This document shows, piece by piece, positions 9,298 to 19,254 of a DNA stretch of 52,369 bases. Under the pieces are notes generated by a model that did not search any database, was not told where the DNA came from, and saw only the letters and a program-made list of their open reading frames with translations. The translations under genes were made by a program, and so were the position numbers. The DNA comes from Verrucomicrobiaceae bacterium UBA7681 (lineage in GTDB: Bacteria; Verrucomicrobiota; Verrucomicrobiia; Verrucomicrobiales; Verrucomicrobiaceae), in assembly GCA_002482965.1 (NCBI GenBank), contig DLGZ01000079.1:61463-113831 (forward strand). Reading direction: 5' to 3'. The number at the start of each line of letters is the position of its first letter. The stretch's first letter is position 1.

Positions 9298-10725
9298 ATG
9301 AACCGTCGTCTCATCACTTGGTCAGTCGCCTCCGCCGTCCTGCTGGCGGGGGGGGCTGTCGCGATGAATGAGGGCTGGCTGAATGGTTGGGAAATGCGGT
9401 TTGGCGAGTTGATGACCAGCCCCGGTGCCCAGTATAGCGCAGCCAAATTCCGCCTCGACCTGGTGGAGCAGTTCAATTATTCGCGCATGGCGGAGAAAAC
9501 TCCGACGCTGCGGGTGGATCCTGAAATGGAAGCCTGGCTGGACAAGGAATTTCCCAAAATCGACACGTCCGACCTCAACAAAATCACCGAGCTGGTGCAG
9601 GAGGGAATGCCACGCTACTACCGGGTTTCGGTCTGTTCTGCCAGCAGTCCGAGTCTGCGCGAGCTGCTGCAACGCTTCCATGATTTCTCGCATCGTGCGC
9701 AGCCGGAGATGACGCACATGGCCATCGCCATCCGCCCACGGGCCAGCGGGCTGATGCATGAGGCCCTGCTGGTGCTGGGCCAGCGCCTGCGTGATTTCAC
9801 GCCGGAAGCACTCTCCGAATCTGGCGATGAGCCGTTTTTCAGCACGTGCGTCCATTGCAAGCAGCCGCATTTCATGAAGCTCTCACGGGCGCAGCGCAGC
9901 ATGGCGCTCGAGTGCCCGAAGTGCCACCGCAAGTATGCCGTGATCGCGGCGGATAGCGCGGGCCGGTTCCACTATGTGAACGAGTTTCTGACCGGTTACG
10001 CCCCACCGGCGGTGTTTGCGAAAAATCAGTCGCGTGTGCAGCAGCTCTTCACCATTTGGTCCGCCGTTCACGCAAACTGCCGCTACACCAATGACCCCGG
10101 CGCCAAGGCGGGCAGCAGCTTTGCCAAGCCGGAGCAGACGGACTGCTGGCAGTTTGCGGATGAAACACAGCGTCTGCAGCGGGGTGACTGCGAGGATTCC
10201 TCCATCTATCTGGCAGACTGGCTGATGTCACGCGGGTTCCAAGTGCGGGTGGCGCTGGGACGCTACGGCGATCTTGGCGGGCATGCCTGGTGCGTGGTGA
10301 AGATCGAGGACAAAGAGTACCTGCTGGAATCGACGGAAAGCCGCCCTGACCCGAGCGATCCACCTCTCGCCAGCCGCGTGGGCAGCCGTTACGTGCCTGA
10401 AGTGCTGTTTGACCGCTTTGCCATCTATGTGCCCACAAGTGCCAACCGGGCTTGGAAGGGCGACTACTGGTCTGCCAATACTTGGACGCGTGTCGAGCCA
10501 CGAGCCGAACTGGGCGGCGATCCCATCCTGGCGCGCGCTCCCATTGGAACGGTGGTTAAATTAGGGATGCAGAATCTTCTCGAAGCAGCTGCATCGGCGG
10601 ATGCCAGCCGCCTCGCCCGCACGACATTCGCCAGCCCTGCTTCTCCCACGTTTCTCAATATGGGTGACATTCCAGCAGGATCGAAAGACTGGCGGCAGTC
10701 CATGGTGCCGCTGCGTGCGCCTTAA
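9298..10725 (+). CDS. transglutaminase-like protein with zinc ribbon
   Basis: This 475-residue protein has an N-terminal hydrophobic anchor (residues 8-23) and an exported-looking body. The middle carries two Cys pairs, C-V-H-C and C-P-K-C about 25 residues apart, forming a likely zinc ribbon. Further on, R-G-D-C-E-D-S-S (Cys298) and G-G-H-A-W (His329) are the nucleophile and base of the transglutaminase/protease fold, and E-Y-L-L-E-S-T follows where the third residue is usually Asp. Such domains either hydrolyse or cross-link peptides; which applies here cannot be told. The Glu in place of Asp may lower or alter activity. Confidence 0.75.
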   Translation: MNRRLITWSVASAVLLAGGAVAMNEGWLNGWEMRFGELMTSPGAQYSAAKFRLDLVEQFNYSRMAEKTPTLRVDPEMEAWLDKEFPKIDTSDLNKITELVQEGMPRYYRVSVCSASSPSLRELLQRFHDFSHRAQPEMTHMAIAIRPRASGLMHEALLVLGQRLRDFTPEALSESGDEPFFSTCVHCKQPHFMKLSRAQRSMALECPKCHRKYAVIAADSAGRFHYVNEFLTGYAPPAVFAKNQSRVQQLFTIWSAVHANCRYTNDPGAKAGSSFAKPEQTDCWQFADETQRLQRGDCEDSSIYLADWLMSRGFQVRVALGRYGDLGGHAWCVVKIEDKEYLLESTESRPDPSDPPLASRVGSRYVPEVLFDRFAIYVPTSANRAWKGDYWSANTWTRVEPRAELGGDPILARAPIGTVVKLGMQNLLEAAASADASRLARTTFASPASPTFLNMGDIPAGSKDWRQSMVPLRAP

Positions 10726-10778
10726 TCCTTCTTCGCTTGCGAGCTCCGAAGTACAAGGGGCGGTAAAATAAGCCGCTT

Positions 10779-12365
10779 TCACGGCTGCTCCAGCACGAGG
10801 CGGAAACCGGCAACGAATACCTTGTCGGGTGCTGAGGATGTGCGGTAGGACGGATGCGACTTGTAGCGCGTGATTTCTTCGTAATTGCTGCCGCGAATGA
10901 GGCGGGCCTGGCGCGCGTTGTTGAACCAGTCCTCACACCATTCGGAAACGTTGCCCGCAAGATCGTAGAATCCGAGTTTGCTTGGTTTAAAGCTCATCAC
11001 CGGGGCTGTGGTGGCAAATCCATCGTCGTACAGCGCCAGATATTTGTCCGAGGGCTTAGACGCCCTCAGGGCATGGAGGCTGACATCTCCGATGTTTGCA
11101 CCATTGGGTGGAGGGGGCCAAACCTCACCCCAGGGGAAGGTGCCAGCTTCGGTCTTGGAGAGTTCCTCCAGGGTTGTGCCTGCGCCGCGTTTTTCATGAG
11201 AAGCGATGTCTGCAGCACGGCTCCATTCCTCATCAGTGGGCAGACGGTATTTCTTCCCTTCTTTCTGACTGAGCCAGGCGCAGAACGCCTGGGCCTCATC
11301 CCAACTGGTGATGACGGGATGGTCATCCCATCCCCAAAGCCCGCTGGCGAAGGCGCGTTGTTTGCCGTCTGGCAGCGGCGGCGCAGAAGCGATGTAGGGG
11401 GAGAAATCCTGCCAGCGGGTTTCATGCACGCACATGTGGATCTTGGTGCCGAGGACGGGGATGAAGACCATGCCGAGGCTGTTGACTCGGGTGCCGGGAC
11501 GGTTGGTGGGGGACTGGGTTTTCATCGAGTCAGGCAGCCGGGCGGGCACCTCGCGGCCAAGCACCGCCACCTTGCAGCCGAGGTCGTAGGAAAGCTCTGC
11601 CTTGGTCGGGGCGCGGGGTGGGCCAATGCCAGATGAGGTGATCACCACCACCTGGCCGGGCTTGAGCGCTGCCTGCTGTTTGCTGTTCGCTTCCTCGATG
11701 ATGGCACTGCCATCCAGAACGCCGACCGTGCAGGCTGAGCCGACATCTTGGACGTATTGCTGGTCCACGATAAAGAAGCGGCCGCCTGAGGTGGAGAAGA
11801 TGAGGTTCGGATCAGGATCCCCAATGCGCTTGGTGGAATTGCCGCGCCATTTATTCTTCGTGCGGAACACGGCTCCACCACGTCTGGCGATCTCAGCAGC
11901 GTCTATATTGAGGAACATCAGGTTGGGGGAACTGATGTGCCGGTCGAAGGTTACTGTCATGCCCGTCTCGGATGTTTCAGGAAGGCGCAGCGAACTGCCC
12001 ATCGTGATCATGCAGCCACCCACACCGTCGAACGAGATGACAGCATGGCTGGTGCGTAGATCGCCGACATCCAGACGTGTGCCGGGAGGCAGAGTCGTGG
12101 GCTGGAGGGGCTGGCCGGGAGCTGGTTGTGGAATGACGTTTGAGGTTCCGGAATCCGTCGTTTTACCGGTCGTGATTTTTCCTCGGAAGGAAGTGATCAC
12201 AATCCCCGGCAGCGAGAGTACCTGGCCGGGAGATTGAGCTGAGACGAGGCCGTGCTGGGAGCACAGAGCGAGGCAGAGCAGGATGATATGGCTGATGGGG
12301 CGACGTGCGGAGAAAGTCTGGCGGGTGCGCATGAGAGAAATCAAAAAAGACATTCTGGAAATCAA
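10779..12365 (-). CDS. secreted FecR-like plus FGE-like (SUMF1 fold) protein
   Basis: This 528-residue protein is exported by a signal peptide after an Arg-rich start. The middle (about 50-260) is a beta-rich FecR-like region with V-G-V-L-D-G-S-A-I-I and L-K-P-G-Q. The C-terminal 240 residues form the formylglycine-generating-enzyme fold: N-S-L-G-M-V-F-I-P-V, H-E-T-R-W-Q-D-F, Y-R-L-P-T-D-E-E-W, N-V-S-E-W, then G-F-R-L-V at the end. The Cys pair that does the chemistry in true FGE is missing from the R-G-S-N-Y...S-Y-R stretch, so it probably binds rather than oxidises. Its start overlaps the upstream paralogue's stop by four bases, which implies coupled translation. Confidence 0.85.
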   Translation of the reverse strand: MISRMSFLISLMRTRQTFSARRPISHIILLCLALCSQHGLVSAQSPGQVLSLPGIVITSFRGKITTGKTTDSGTSNVIPQPAPGQPLQPTTLPPGTRLDVGDLRTSHAVISFDGVGGCMITMGSSLRLPETSETGMTVTFDRHISSPNLMFLNIDAAEIARRGGAVFRTKNKWRGNSTKRIGDPDPNLIFSTSGGRFFIVDQQYVQDVGSACTVGVLDGSAIIEEANSKQQAALKPGQVVVITSSGIGPPRAPTKAELSYDLGCKVAVLGREVPARLPDSMKTQSPTNRPGTRVNSLGMVFIPVLGTKIHMCVHETRWQDFSPYIASAPPLPDGKQRAFASGLWGWDDHPVITSWDEAQAFCAWLSQKEGKKYRLPTDEEWSRAADIASHEKRGAGTTLEELSKTEAGTFPWGEVWPPPPNGANIGDVSLHALRASKPSDKYLALYDDGFATTAPVMSFKPSKLGFYDLAGNVSEWCEDWFNNARQARLIRGSNYEEITRYKSHPSYRTSSAPDKVFVAGFRLVLEQP

Positions 12366-13963
12366 GGCTGCTGGAGGACGATACGGAAGCCCACCGTCAT
12401 GTCCTCGGGCGGAGCGGGTTTGCGGTAGGAGGATGAGAGGCGTTGCCGCAAGCTGTCAAAGTACACGGTGCCACGCGCCACGCGTGTGCTGCGCTGTGCA
12501 TCGTGCCAGTCGGCGCACCACTCCGCCACATTGCCCGCGAGGTCGTAAATTCCGAGCTTGCTGGGGGTGAAGCTCATCACGGGCGCCGTTTCTGCGAAAC
12601 CATCGTCGTAGTCGTTGAATCTAAAGCTTTCCTCGTCCTCCATGACCGGAGCGGCCAGGTTATAGCTGAGATCGCCGATATTGGCGCAGCCAGGTGGCGG
12701 CGGCCATGCGTCTCCCCATGGGTAGCTTTTAAGCTCATTTTTGGACAGTTCCGCCGGCGTGGTCTGCGGTGTACGTTTTTCTTTTCCACCGATGCCAGCG
12801 GCGAAACTCCATTCTTCATCGGTGGGGAGACGATATTTTTTTCCTTCCTTCTGGCTGAGCCAGACGCAGAAGGCCTGAGCCTCGTCCCAGCTCGTGGTCA
12901 CAGGATGGTCGTCCCAACCCCAGAGTCCGTGTGCCAGGCCGCGCGGTTTTCCATCTGGCAGGGGCGGGACAGCGGCGGCATAGGCCGCGAAGTCCTGCCA
13001 GCGTGTCTCGTGAACACACATGCGCACCTTGGTGCCGGGCACAGGAACAAAGACCATGCCGAGGCTGTTGACCTGGGTCCCTGGCAGGCTGGTGGAAGCG
13101 CTGGTTTTCATGGTGGCAGGGAGGCGCGCTGGCACATCGCGTCCGAGCACGGCCAGCTTGCAGCCGATGTCATAGGACTGCTCCCCCTTGGTCAGTGGGC
13201 GTGGTTTATGGATGCCTGACATCGTGGCCATCACTGCGCTGCCCGCCTTGACCTCCACCTGCTGTTTGCTGGTGAGTTCTTGAACGGATACGGTTCCCTC
13301 AAGAACACCCACCGTGTACACAAAAAGGTATTTGCTGCCATTTGGCTGCATGCCGTGTGGGTGGATGAAAAAGCGGGCTCCAGTGGTGGACAGCGCCACC
13401 TTTGGCCTCAGACCATTGTCGTAGACGGGCAGCGCTTGCTTGAGGGAAAACACCTTGCCGCCATGTGCCGCCATCTTGGCTGCTTCGATGTTGAATAACA
13501 CGCGCCCCGAAGCTGTCAGGGTGACATCTTCCAGCGGAGAATTGCTTCCAGGTGGTGCCGCAATCCAGCCACTGGTGATGAAACAGCCGCCGACCCCCGG
13601 CAGGGAGACCAGCGCGTGCTGAATGCCGTCAGGTGTTGCATCTGGTATCACATATTCCTTGCCGTCGCTGCCGCGATAACTCCGCATTAATGAACGGAGC
13701 TTGGTGCCAGCAGGCAGCTTGACGGGGAGAAATGGCCCTGTCGGAGGAGGATTCAGTTCAGCGTCGGGTTTTGTTTCGGGTGGGGCAGGGCTTTTTTTCC
13801 AAAGCCCGTGTTTGCCTCGGATCGACGTGATGACGGTCTCTGGCAGGGTGAGCACTGGAGAGGAGGTTTGAGCACACGCGGGGGCGTGGGAGAAACAGAT
13901 GCCAAGGCCGCACAAGATTGCGGACGCGGACAACAGGCGGCACGTGGGAGAAGCGGGATTCAC
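12362..13963 (-). CDS. secreted FecR-like plus FGE-like (SUMF1 fold) protein, paralogue
   Basis: This 533-residue paralogue of the downstream gene has the same order: signal peptide, linker, FecR-like beta region (V-G-V-L-E-G-T-V-S-V, K-A-G-S-A-V), then the FGE-like fold with N-S-L-G-M-V-F-V-P-V, Y-R-L-P-T-D-E-E-W-S-F-A-A and N-V-A-E-W-C. The catalytic cysteine pair of FGE is absent near the C-terminus (R-G-T-V-Y...S-S-Y-R-K). It lies 29 bases after the kinase gene and overlaps the next gene by ATGA, so the three genes form one operon made by repeated duplication of the FGE-like module. Confidence 0.85.
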   Translation of the reverse strand: MNPASPTCRLLSASAILCGLGICFSHAPACAQTSSPVLTLPETVITSIRGKHGLWKKSPAPPETKPDAELNPPPTGPFLPVKLPAGTKLRSLMRSYRGSDGKEYVIPDATPDGIQHALVSLPGVGGCFITSGWIAAPPGSNSPLEDVTLTASGRVLFNIEAAKMAAHGGKVFSLKQALPVYDNGLRPKVALSTTGARFFIHPHGMQPNGSKYLFVYTVGVLEGTVSVQELTSKQQVEVKAGSAVMATMSGIHKPRPLTKGEQSYDIGCKLAVLGRDVPARLPATMKTSASTSLPGTQVNSLGMVFVPVPGTKVRMCVHETRWQDFAAYAAAVPPLPDGKPRGLAHGLWGWDDHPVTTSWDEAQAFCVWLSQKEGKKYRLPTDEEWSFAAGIGGKEKRTPQTTPAELSKNELKSYPWGDAWPPPPGCANIGDLSYNLAAPVMEDEESFRFNDYDDGFAETAPVMSFTPSKLGIYDLAGNVAEWCADWHDAQRSTRVARGTVYFDSLRQRLSSSYRKPAPPEDMTVGFRIVLQQP

Positions 13964-13992
13964 GATAAAGGCGGGTGAGAGTGATGAGTCAT

Positions 13993-16900
13993 CTAAGGCG
14001 TGGTTTCCATGACGATGCGGAAACCCCTGTCAGGTGCCGAAGTGGAGGAAACGCTGGAGGACTCTTTCGCAGAACGCAGTGACTTTTCCGCATCGTGCAG
14101 GAAGGAGGCACCACGATCGACCATGGGTGGGAAGTCACTGAACGCGGCGGCGGCTGGATCTCCCGCGTGGGTCATTTCCCAGACATTGCCACCGAGGTCG
14201 TAAATCCCGAAGCCGTTGGGTTTAAAGCTCATCACGGGGGCGGTGGTGGGAAAGCCGTCATCATAGCCGGAGAGATAGGGGTCGGTGGGGCGCAGCTTGT
14301 GGTAGCTTTCGTCACTGAAGTTGCCGACTCCTTGCGGGGGAGGCCAGGCATCGCCCCATGGAAACTCCGCCTTGCCACCCGCGTTGGCAGCCAGACTCCA
14401 CTCCTCCTTGGTGGGGAGCCGATATTTTTTCCCTTCCTTCTGGCTGAGCCAGGCGCAGAACTGCACCGCTTGCTTGGGCGTCACCTGAGTGACCGGGTGC
14501 TCGTCTTTGCGCGCGGTGATTTCAATGCCACTGTAGCTCTGATTCTTCCAAATGCCGGTGATCGATTTCGCTTCGTTCGCATAAGCGGCGAAGTCGCGGT
14601 GACGGGTTTCATGGGTGCAGAAGAGCACGCGGGTGCCAGGAACGGGCACAAACTTCATGCCAAGGCTGTTGTTCAAGCTGGTCGCCAGGGTCTGAGGCTT
14701 CGCCGCAGGGGTGAAAGTGGCGGCGAGCAGGCGGCTCTCTTCTGACAAACTGCCCAGGGGCACTGGCACCTCTTTACCGTTCATGCGGAGGGTGAGGGTG
14801 GTATCATCCACCCGCACGAACTGTGCGGTGATGCGGCGGCCATTGCGGTCGGTCCACGAAGGCAAGGCTCCTGCAGCCACTGAGGCAGTGGGCACGGGCG
14901 GTTTCGCCGGAGTCATGAGTGATGCGATTTCGTTGTCGCTTAAAATGCGTTTATAAACCTGAACCTCATCCACTGCGCCCTTCAGAGTATCGGTGGTGCT
15001 GAGATTGACAAAGGTCAGATATTTGTCGCCAGCGGATGCGTTGTCCAGCCTTGCCGGCACAGGGACGGATTTGATCGGGCGTCCGTCCACATGGATCTGG
15101 ATCGGACCGGATTTCAGATTGCCGGAGACGGCCAGGACGAAGGGCTTTTTCATCGGAACGTTGGCGTTGTAAACCCCGACTTGGTGCCTCCCATTGGCCA
15201 TGCTGAGTTCCAGGCTTCCTCCCGGCAGGGTTTTGACCGCCAGCCAGCGTGTGACGCCCCCCACGAGAAGCGCGTCCTCTAAGCGGTCATGGCGCAATTT
15301 GAGAACGATGGTGAACTGCTCGTCCTGAAACTCCGTGCATGTCAGCAACGGACGATCCTCCACGGCTCCCAGATGTTTATAGTCCCCGTCCACCAGCAGT
15401 TCTCCATCTTCCACCTTCGCTCCTTTTCCGCTTCCGGGCGTCAAGCCGTCATTGAAATCAAAGCGGTGAACCAATGAGAGTTTGAGCGGGTCTGGCGGGG
15501 CGGCGGCAGGAGGGGGCATGACGGCCGGCATCACCGGAGCGATGGTGGCTGCGGCTACCGTTTCAGGCTGCCAGACTTTGATGCGCCTGAGCCATACCTC
15601 GAAGGACGGCTCAGGCGTGGAGAGAAACAGCGTGAGGGAATGCGGTTTTTGCAAGCCAGCGGTGGAGGCGTCCGCCACGTGACGGTCATTGATGAACAGA
15701 CGCATCTGCTCGCCGGTGACTTCCATGCGCAGCTTGTTCCAATCACCGCCCGCCGCGCTGGCCGCAGTGGTCGTGGCTCGCAGCAAGGGGGCATCGTCGT
15801 AGCGATAGATCTCGGCTTTGCCTGCTGCATCCGTGCTAGCACCGATCCACGGCATCTTGGGATGCACCAGGCCGATCCCCCATTTCCCGGCGGCCTCACG
15901 CGGCACGCGAAACTCCGCTTCGCAGACAAAATCATCGAGTTTCAAAGCCCGCAGCGCGGCGGGCCCCGCCCACCACAGGGCACTTGACTTGGCGGTCATG
16001 CGGTAGCTTTGGTTCTCCCAGCGGGTATGCAGATTGGACGTTTGGGAGTCTGGAAACGCCGCCTGTTTCTGCTGGAAGTCGGCGTCCACGACGAGTTTCA
16101 TGGCTTGGGTGCTGGCAGGTACGGGAGGTGGCGGTGTTGCGGAGCTTTTAACCGCGACCAAGGCGGCGTCGCGTTCTTTTTCAGAGAGGCCGTCCAAGGG
16201 CATCACTTCGAAGCTTAGGATGGCAGTCCCCTTGTCCAGATTGAAACCAACACAACCTGTGTCATACCCGGTTGTTTTTCCCTCGACGAGCGCTTTGCCA
16301 TCTTTGCTGATGACGTACCGATCTCCCACGGCCAAGAGTTGCAGTTCGAAGGCTTTTTCGCGGGCAAATGAAGACTCGGATTTGGCTTTGGCGAACACAC
16401 CGTAACCATTCGGGCGATGATTCCTCAGCAGAACATTGTAATCAAAAAACAAAGCCGAAATGTACTGGGACGATCCGGGTGATTTGCGGCGGATGATGAT
16501 TTGGGGAACAGAGGTCCAGGTGCCAGAGCCAAATCTGGCGCGGACCACACAGTCTTTGAAAACTGCGGTTGAAGTGGCCGTGACAGTCGATGTCGCACGG
16601 TAGCCCGCCATGTTAGAGCCGCCGTTGGCAGGCTCACGAACCAGCCCTGCTGTGGAGATGAGTTTCTTCTCGAACAAATCATGCCACACGCCGGGCGCGA
16701 GTTGTGAAGAAGGAATGCTGATGGCGGGTGGCGGCGGTGATGTGCGGAGCGCCTGAGTCTGGGCAATCGCGGCCGTATCAGGAGGGAGCTCACGCCATTC
16801 CAAATCCTTGAACTCCACTTCCCTGAAGGGATGAAGGGCCACGACATTCCCCGGCAGGCTGATGTTCCGGACATCCTGCATTACTTTGCCATCGACAAGA

Positions 16901-18474
16901 ACCTCGAGGCGGCTTTCGAATGATCGCAGCTCGATTTCGTACTCCTGTCCTTCAGGCGTTTCAAAAAAAGCAGGTGGTCCCGAAGATTTGTACTTCTGTG
17001 GTTCGACGATGCCATCGCTGGTGGTGACGAGAGTTTCGATCCACCCGCCGAACATGCGTGTTTTTCCATCAGTGTCCGGGCCGATTCGAAGCGTGTGGCC
17101 GTAGGCGTCGTTGTCTGCCGTCTCACTCCAACGTGCAACAAGGCGGAGGCTGTGGCCGCGGGCTTTCATTCGGAGGGCCACATTCTTGGCATCCAGAACG
17201 GGAGCGAAGCCTCTCTGCATGAGCTTCCAGCCTGGAGTCGTAGCATCAGTGATTTTCAGACGCTTGATGACTTCAGGTTTGTCCTTGAGCAGGGGTTTCC
17301 AGTCACCGGGTGCCGTTATGATCACAGATGGCTCATCCTTGGTTGTTCCAGCGACTGTTTGAGAAGGTTCTGATCCAGGTGGCTTGTCCAGCCAAAGCCA
17401 GAGCGCCAGTCCGCTCATCACTACAATGGCTGCCCACAGCAGCGGGGAACCACGCTTTTCGACCCGGATGTCCGCCTGGGCGACCGGGGGGCGATAATAG
17501 CCTTGGTTTCCTGCGGGAGCCTGCGGCCTGGCCGCCGTTGGCAGGGCGGCGGCCGCTTGTTGATCCCCAGCGCTCACCTTCACCACCGGCTGCGTGAGGA
17601 TGCCGTCGAGGTCACGCCGCAGTTCAGCAGTGCTTTGATAACGAATGTCGCGGTCATCCCGCAGCGCCTTGGCGATGATGCCATCAAAACGTGGGTCGAG
17701 TCCGGACACCTGCATTGAGGGCAGCTCGAACATGCCCTGTGGCAGCCTGCCGGTGAGCATGAAGTAGAGCATCACACCCACTGCATAAATGTCGGAACGA
17801 TGATCCACACTGCTGCCGAGCATCAGCGCCTCGGGTGCCATGTAGTGCAGCGTGCCCATCGCCATGCCGCTGCGTGTCAAGCCGGACTCGCCTGCCTTGC
17901 TCATCTTCGCGAGGCCGAAGTCCGCCACTTTCACGACGCCGTCGTAGCCGACCATGATGTTGGCCGGTTTGATGTCGCGATGGATGATGCCGCGCTCGTG
18001 GGCGTATTTTAGGGCGTCGCACACATGCGCGGTGATGGCCATCGCATGTTCGGAGTGCAGACGTTTCTGCTCAGAAACCATTTTTTGCACGTCGGTGCCT
18101 TCAATGAATTCCATGACAATGTAGAGCAAGCCATCAGCCGTTTCGCCCGAATCATACACTGCGACGATCCCTGGATGACTGAGCTTCGCCATTGCCCGGG
18201 CTTCGTTTTTAAAGCGCTCGCTGAAATTGCTCCCGTCATCCTCTTCATCGATGCCTGGTGGCAGAATTTTGATGGCGACAGGACGGTCGAGGTTTTTCTG
18301 GGTTCCTCTGTAAACCGCGCCCATGCCTCCCCGGCCCAGCAGAGTGGTGATCGCATACTGTGGCAGCATGATCTGGAGTTGCTCAGGCGTAGGCAGTTGC
18401 CAGCCTTTGGCTTTGACCGAAGAACTTGCTGACTTTAGCGATGGCGGCGACTTTGGCTCAGAATCATCTGTCAT
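13993..18474 (-). CDS. Hanks-type Ser/Thr kinase with LamG-like, SHD1 and FGE-like domains
   Basis: This 1493-residue membrane receptor kinase has an N-terminal cytoplasmic kinase with a Gly-rich loop (G-R-G-G-M-G, 47-52), catalytic Lys69 (V-A-I-K), H-R-D-I-K-P-A-N (165-172), D-F-G (185-187) and a G-T-L-H-Y-M-A-P-E activation segment, so it should be active. A single membrane span follows near 345-361. Outside are several beta-sandwich regions of the keto-disaccharide-hydrolase/LamG type (two near 380-800, a LamG-like one near 1040-1230), an SHD1-like domain (L-P-S-W-T-D-R-N-G-R) near 1245-1300, and a terminal FGE-like domain without catalytic cysteines. It heads the three-gene operon and may sense carbohydrate or peptide ligands. 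Confidence 0.9.
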   Translation of the reverse strand: MTDDSEPKSPPSLKSASSSVKAKGWQLPTPEQLQIMLPQYAITTLLGRGGMGAVYRGTQKNLDRPVAIKILPPGIDEEDDGSNFSERFKNEARAMAKLSHPGIVAVYDSGETADGLLYIVMEFIEGTDVQKMVSEQKRLHSEHAMAITAHVCDALKYAHERGIIHRDIKPANIMVGYDGVVKVADFGLAKMSKAGESGLTRSGMAMGTLHYMAPEALMLGSSVDHRSDIYAVGVMLYFMLTGRLPQGMFELPSMQVSGLDPRFDGIIAKALRDDRDIRYQSTAELRRDLDGILTQPVVKVSAGDQQAAAALPTAARPQAPAGNQGYYRPPVAQADIRVEKRGSPLLWAAIVVMSGLALWLWLDKPPGSEPSQTVAGTTKDEPSVIITAPGDWKPLLKDKPEVIKRLKITDATTPGWKLMQRGFAPVLDAKNVALRMKARGHSLRLVARWSETADNDAYGHTLRIGPDTDGKTRMFGGWIETLVTTSDGIVEPQKYKSSGPPAFFETPEGQEYEIELRSFESRLEVLVDGKVMQDVRNISLPGNVVALHPFREVEFKDLEWRELPPDTAAIAQTQALRTSPPPPAISIPSSQLAPGVWHDLFEKKLISTAGLVREPANGGSNMAGYRATSTVTATSTAVFKDCVVRARFGSGTWTSVPQIIIRRKSPGSSQYISALFFDYNVLLRNHRPNGYGVFAKAKSESSFAREKAFELQLLAVGDRYVISKDGKALVEGKTTGYDTGCVGFNLDKGTAILSFEVMPLDGLSEKERDAALVAVKSSATPPPPVPASTQAMKLVVDADFQQKQAAFPDSQTSNLHTRWENQSYRMTAKSSALWWAGPAALRALKLDDFVCEAEFRVPREAAGKWGIGLVHPKMPWIGASTDAAGKAEIYRYDDAPLLRATTTAASAAGGDWNKLRMEVTGEQMRLFINDRHVADASTAGLQKPHSLTLFLSTPEPSFEVWLRRIKVWQPETVAAATIAPVMPAVMPPPAAAPPDPLKLSLVHRFDFNDGLTPGSGKGAKVEDGELLVDGDYKHLGAVEDRPLLTCTEFQDEQFTIVLKLRHDRLEDALLVGGVTRWLAVKTLPGGSLELSMANGRHQVGVYNANVPMKKPFVLAVSGNLKSGPIQIHVDGRPIKSVPVPARLDNASAGDKYLTFVNLSTTDTLKGAVDEVQVYKRILSDNEIASLMTPAKPPVPTASVAAGALPSWTDRNGRRITAQFVRVDDTTLTLRMNGKEVPVPLGSLSEESRLLAATFTPAAKPQTLATSLNNSLGMKFVPVPGTRVLFCTHETRHRDFAAYANEAKSITGIWKNQSYSGIEITARKDEHPVTQVTPKQAVQFCAWLSQKEGKKYRLPTKEEWSLAANAGGKAEFPWGDAWPPPQGVGNFSDESYHKLRPTDPYLSGYDDGFPTTAPVMSFKPNGFGIYDLGGNVWEMTHAGDPAAAAFSDFPPMVDRGASFLHDAEKSLRSAKESSSVSSTSAPDRGFRIVMETTP

Positions 18475-18747
18475 TGTTGAGCAGGTGGATTTTGCAGGCT
18501 ACCTAGCATTTGGCTGCATTTGCGCTAGTATTTCCAACTGATTTGTCTCCTTTAGTCCGGCTTTTTTCCTATGGTCCCAGAATGATTTGGTGCCGATTCC
18601 GACATTCAGATACGCCAAATCTTCACTGGGGGAATGATCTTTCTTCGGAGGACGAGACGGGAGCCCAATGGATAGGGACGATTCTCACCTCGCTTGATCT
18701 CTTCATGTGTTGACGCCCTGTCATGCAGCATCCAGCATGATGACCTC

Positions 18748-19218
18748 ATGCTCGCCAGCATTGCCATCCTTACGCTGTTCGGCATCCTGCTCATCATGCT
18801 GGAAACCTTCCTGCCCGGTGGGGTGGCTGGCGTCCTAGGCACGATTGCCATCTTCATCTCCATCTGGCTTGCCTTGAGCTCTGAGGAGCTGGCGGGCTGG
18901 AGTTCTGGCCAGCGGATGGGGCTTGCGCTGGGCATCGTGGTGTTTTCAGTGGCGGTGTTGATCGTCTGGCTGCGCTGGTTTGCCGTGAAATTTTTCCGCC
19001 GTGCCCTGACCCTCACCACGGTCATTGAGACCCCGCCTGCTGTCGGCGCCGCACCGGGCACCCAAGGGATTGCGCTCACGGAACTGCGTCCGCTGGGGCG
19101 TGCAGAAATCGACGGCCAGCGCTACGAAGTGCGCTGTCAGAACGGCCTCGCGGCAGCGGGGACTCGTATCGAGGTGATTGCGGCGGAACCCGGCAATCTT
19201 CTGGTGCGCATCCTCTGA
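18748..19218 (+). CDS. NfeD-like membrane protein
   Basis: This protein has about 156 residues from the ATG at 18748; a longer frame begins at 18694 but adds 18 non-hydrophobic residues. Three to four hydrophobic helices fill the first 80 residues (L-A-S-I-A-I-L-T-L-F-G-I-L-L at the start, then L-E-T-F-L-P-G-G). The last 60 residues form the OB-fold of NfeD (G-x-x-G-x-A-L-T-E-L-R-P-L-G-R-A, ending N-L-L-V-R-I-L). NfeD proteins are partners of flotillin-type SPFH proteins, and floA follows 36 bases later, which supports this assignment. Confidence 0.88.
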   Translation: MLASIAILTLFGILLIMLETFLPGGVAGVLGTIAIFISIWLALSSEELAGWSSGQRMGLALGIVVFSVAVLIVWLRWFAVKFFRRALTLTTVIETPPAVGAAPGTQGIALTELRPLGRAEIDGQRYEVRCQNGLAAAGTRIEVIAAEPGNLLVRIL

Positions 19219-19254
19219 ACCACTCTTTTTTTCCAACCCACATACCACCCACTT

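Noticed and set aside
10779..18474. Formylglycine-generating enzymes for the nearby sulfatase
   Set aside because: All three FGE-like domains lack the active-site cysteine pair.
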